The notes under the pieces were generated by a model. It was not told the DNA's origin. It saw only the letters and a list, made by a program, of their open reading frames with translations, and did not search any database. DNA of 64,000 nt from Sporosarcina sp. FSL K6-3457. GTDB taxonomy: Bacteria; Bacillota; Bacilli; Bacillales_A; Planococcaceae. Shown piece after piece: positions 62,669 through 64,000 of this stretch. Positions within the stretch are counted from its first letter, which is position 1, and each line of letters opens with the position of its first letter. Location of the stretch: assembly GCF_038007285.1 (NCBI RefSeq), contig NZ_JBBOWX010000001.1, positions 2,683,501-2,747,500 on the forward strand, in the 5' to 3' direction. A program made the translations under genes and the position numbers.

Positions 62669-62937
62669 TCCGGTTTTCCTCCGTTTTCACGGATATAAAA
62701 CTTGACAAGTTCTTCTAAAATCTCGTCCCGTTCCAATTTCCGAATTAAATTTCGTGCTTCCTCATGACGTGGTATATACGCTGGATCGCCCGATAAAAGA
62801 TAGCCGACAATCTGGTTGATTGGATTATACCCCTTGTCGTCAAGCGCCTTGTGCACATGGAGCATGACCTGCTTCACTTCTTGCTCCATCGACTCCTCGG
62901 GAAAGTTGAATTTCATCGTCTTATCGTATGAATCCAT
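62665..62937 (-). CDS. ireB: IreB family regulatory protein
   Basis: 90 residues. [47 protein letters not shown] are the DUF965 motifs. A Ser/Thr-kinase substrate in enterococci (yrzL in Bacillus). Confidence 0.95.
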   Translation of the reverse strand: MDSYDKTMKFNFPEESMEQEVKQVMLHVHKALDDKGYNPINQIVGYLLSGDPAYIPRHEEARNLIRKLERDEILEELVKFYIRENGGKPD

Positions 62938-63039
62938 GATCGACACCCCGCTTTCAGATCATCCGTTTTACGAATCGGATCGCATTCTGGCTTTCATTAT
63001 ACATGATTATGATTGTGCCATCAATTACGCTAAAACAAA

Positions 63040-64000
63040 TTAGATGGATTTTACATAATCATACACGGATTGTAATGCTTCATCAAGTTTTGATGCGTCT
63101 TTGGCTCCAGCCATCGCCATATCTGGTCGGCCTCCGCCTTTACCATCACATTGTGTCGCAACATGATTGACGATTTGACCTGCATGATAGTTCCCTGACT
63201 TCAAATCATCCGTCACACCCGCAACAAGCATTACTTTCCCATCGACAGCTGCACCAAGGACGATAACAGCCTTCGATTGCTTCTGCTTCATTTCATCCAT
63301 CATTTGACGCAATCCATTATTATCCTTCACGTCAACACGCGTAGCGATGACTGATACGTCGCCGATTTGCTGCGCTGCCGCTAGTACGTCTGCAAGCTGG
63401 CTGTTCCCTAGTTTAGCAGCAAGTGATTCATTGTCACGCTGGAGCTCTTTCATGTCCGTTAAGACAGTACCAATTTTCGTGACAAGGTCTTTTGGATTTG
63501 ATTTCAACAGACTTGCAGCACTGACAAGCGTTGCTTCCTCTTCTTTGAATGCTCGGTAGGCCTGTTGCCCTGTCAATGCTTCGATACGGCGTGTACCTGC
63601 CCCAATTCCACCTTCTGATACCAGTTTGAATAAACCGATGACGGACGTTGATTCGACATGACAGCCTCCGCAAAGTTCCAACGAGTAATCACCGACGGAC
63701 ACAACGCGGACAACATCCCCGTATTTTTCACCAAAGAGCGCCATTGCGCCCATCTCTTTCGCTTCAGCGATTGGTTTTTGCGCAATATCCACTGCAATAT
63801 CTTGCCAAATTTTCTCGTTGACAATCTGTTCAATTGTTTCCAATTCTTCTTTCGTTACTTGACCGAAATGCGAAAAGTCGAAACGCAGGCGATCTGGACC
63901 TACATAGGAACCTGCCTGATTGACGTGCTCACCCAATACTTCTTTTAAAGCTTTGTGAAGGAGATGCGTTGCAGTATGATTTCGGATCGTCAATTTCCTT
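63040..64000 (-). CDS. alaS: Alanyl-tRNA synthetase, C-terminal part
   Basis: The frame is open at the right edge; about 320 of ~880 residues are visible. Editing domain Hxxx[13 protein letters not shown], and CGGCHV (zinc site), then coiled coil and the C-Ala/DHHA1 domain with [10 protein letters not shown]. Charges tRNA-Ala and clears mischarged Ser and Gly. Confidence 0.97.
   Translation of the reverse strand, partial: RKLTIRNHTATHLLHKALKEVLGEHVNQAGSYVGPDRLRFDFSHFGQVTKEELETIEQIVNEKIWQDIAVDIAQKPIAEAKEMGAMALFGEKYGDVVRVVSVGDYSLELCGGCHVESTSVIGLFKLVSEGGIGAGTRRIEALTGQQAYRAFKEEEATLVSAASLLKSNPKDLVTKIGTVLTDMKELQRDNESLAAKLGNSQLADVLAAAQQIGDVSVIATRVDVKDNNGLRQMMDEMKQKQSKAVIVLGAAVDGKVMLVAGVTDDLKSGNYHAGQIVNHVATQCDGKGGGRPDMAMAGAKDASKLDEALQSVYDYVKSI

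Overview
The window is a stretch of chromosome from a moderately low-GC, endospore-forming Bacillota. It holds most of one tailed prophage (about 1-41,200) followed by a conserved block of core genes (41,203-64,000). The core order lepA-spoIIP-gpr-rpsT-holA-yqzM-comEC-comEB-comEA-yqeM-rsfS-yqeK-nadD-yhbY-aroE-yqeH-yqeG, then mtnN-yrrS-greA-udk-yrrM-mltG-yrzB-ruvX-ireB-alaS, is the Bacillus subtilis order. Sporulation genes (spoIIP, gpr, an uninterrupted sigK, yrrS) show a spore former. The protein sequences, a large palindromic intergenic repeat and the absence of the U32 peptidase pair between yrrM and udk suggest Planococcaceae (Sporosarcina-like); the genus is an inference.

Prophage. The integrase (39,970-41,109) abuts the 3' end of lepA, so one junction lies in 41,110-41,202. 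The other end is left of base 1, because no host gene appears there. From right to left the prophage holds: an integrase and a moron (38,830); a small HTH gene with a BRO-type antirepressor; a CI-like repressor (37,120, + strand) facing a Cro-like gene and a MerR-type HTH gene, with four operator-like boxes; an early region with replication organiser and DnaC-type loader; a second BRO/KilAC antirepressor with a 3' frameshift; many small overlapping early genes; an ArpU-like late regulator; then TerS, TerL, SPP1-type portal, a gp7-type minor head protein carrying a Ntox50-like toxin domain, scaffold, major capsid, four head-tail joining genes, tail tube, a chaperone pair joined by a -1 frameshift site, a tape measure of about 1,000 residues, distal tail protein, tail-lysin/spike, a collagen-like BppU-type baseplate protein, two holin-like genes and an amidase endolysin. 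This is a siphophage of the SPP1/phi105 general plan. Nearly all lytic genes are on the minus strand.

Cargo. Plus-strand or AT-rich genes interrupt this plan: a secreted Ig-like protein (2,043), a HEPN-motif protein (28,516), a zinc-ribbon protein with an SSB-like acidic tail (35,010), an unknown protein with a C-terminal zinc knuckle (38,830), and a PD-(D/E)XK-like protein cut by the left edge. Three unrelated-looking membrane-anchored genes (1,077; 4,133; 26,027) share topology, and two of them are followed by the same hairpin.

Most unusual signal. Between tail and lysis genes (4,697-5,051, minus strand) lie a tRNA 3' half (T-arm, acceptor strand, CCA) and, downstream of it, a tRNA 5' half (acceptor strand, D-arm). 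Their acceptor strands are complementary over 7 pairs. The order is circularly permuted, a small membrane-protein frame lies between the halves, and a strong terminator follows.

Core block. lepA, spoIIP and gpr form one minus-strand group. rpsT and yqzM are isolated plus-strand genes with strong terminators. The com operon, the yqe operon (ribosome assembly, NAD and shikimate synthesis) and the mtnN-to-alaS series follow on the minus strand. sigK stands alone on the plus strand. Two inverted copies (56,754 and 61,748) and one partial copy (46,674) of a multi-hairpin repeat occupy core intergenic gaps.
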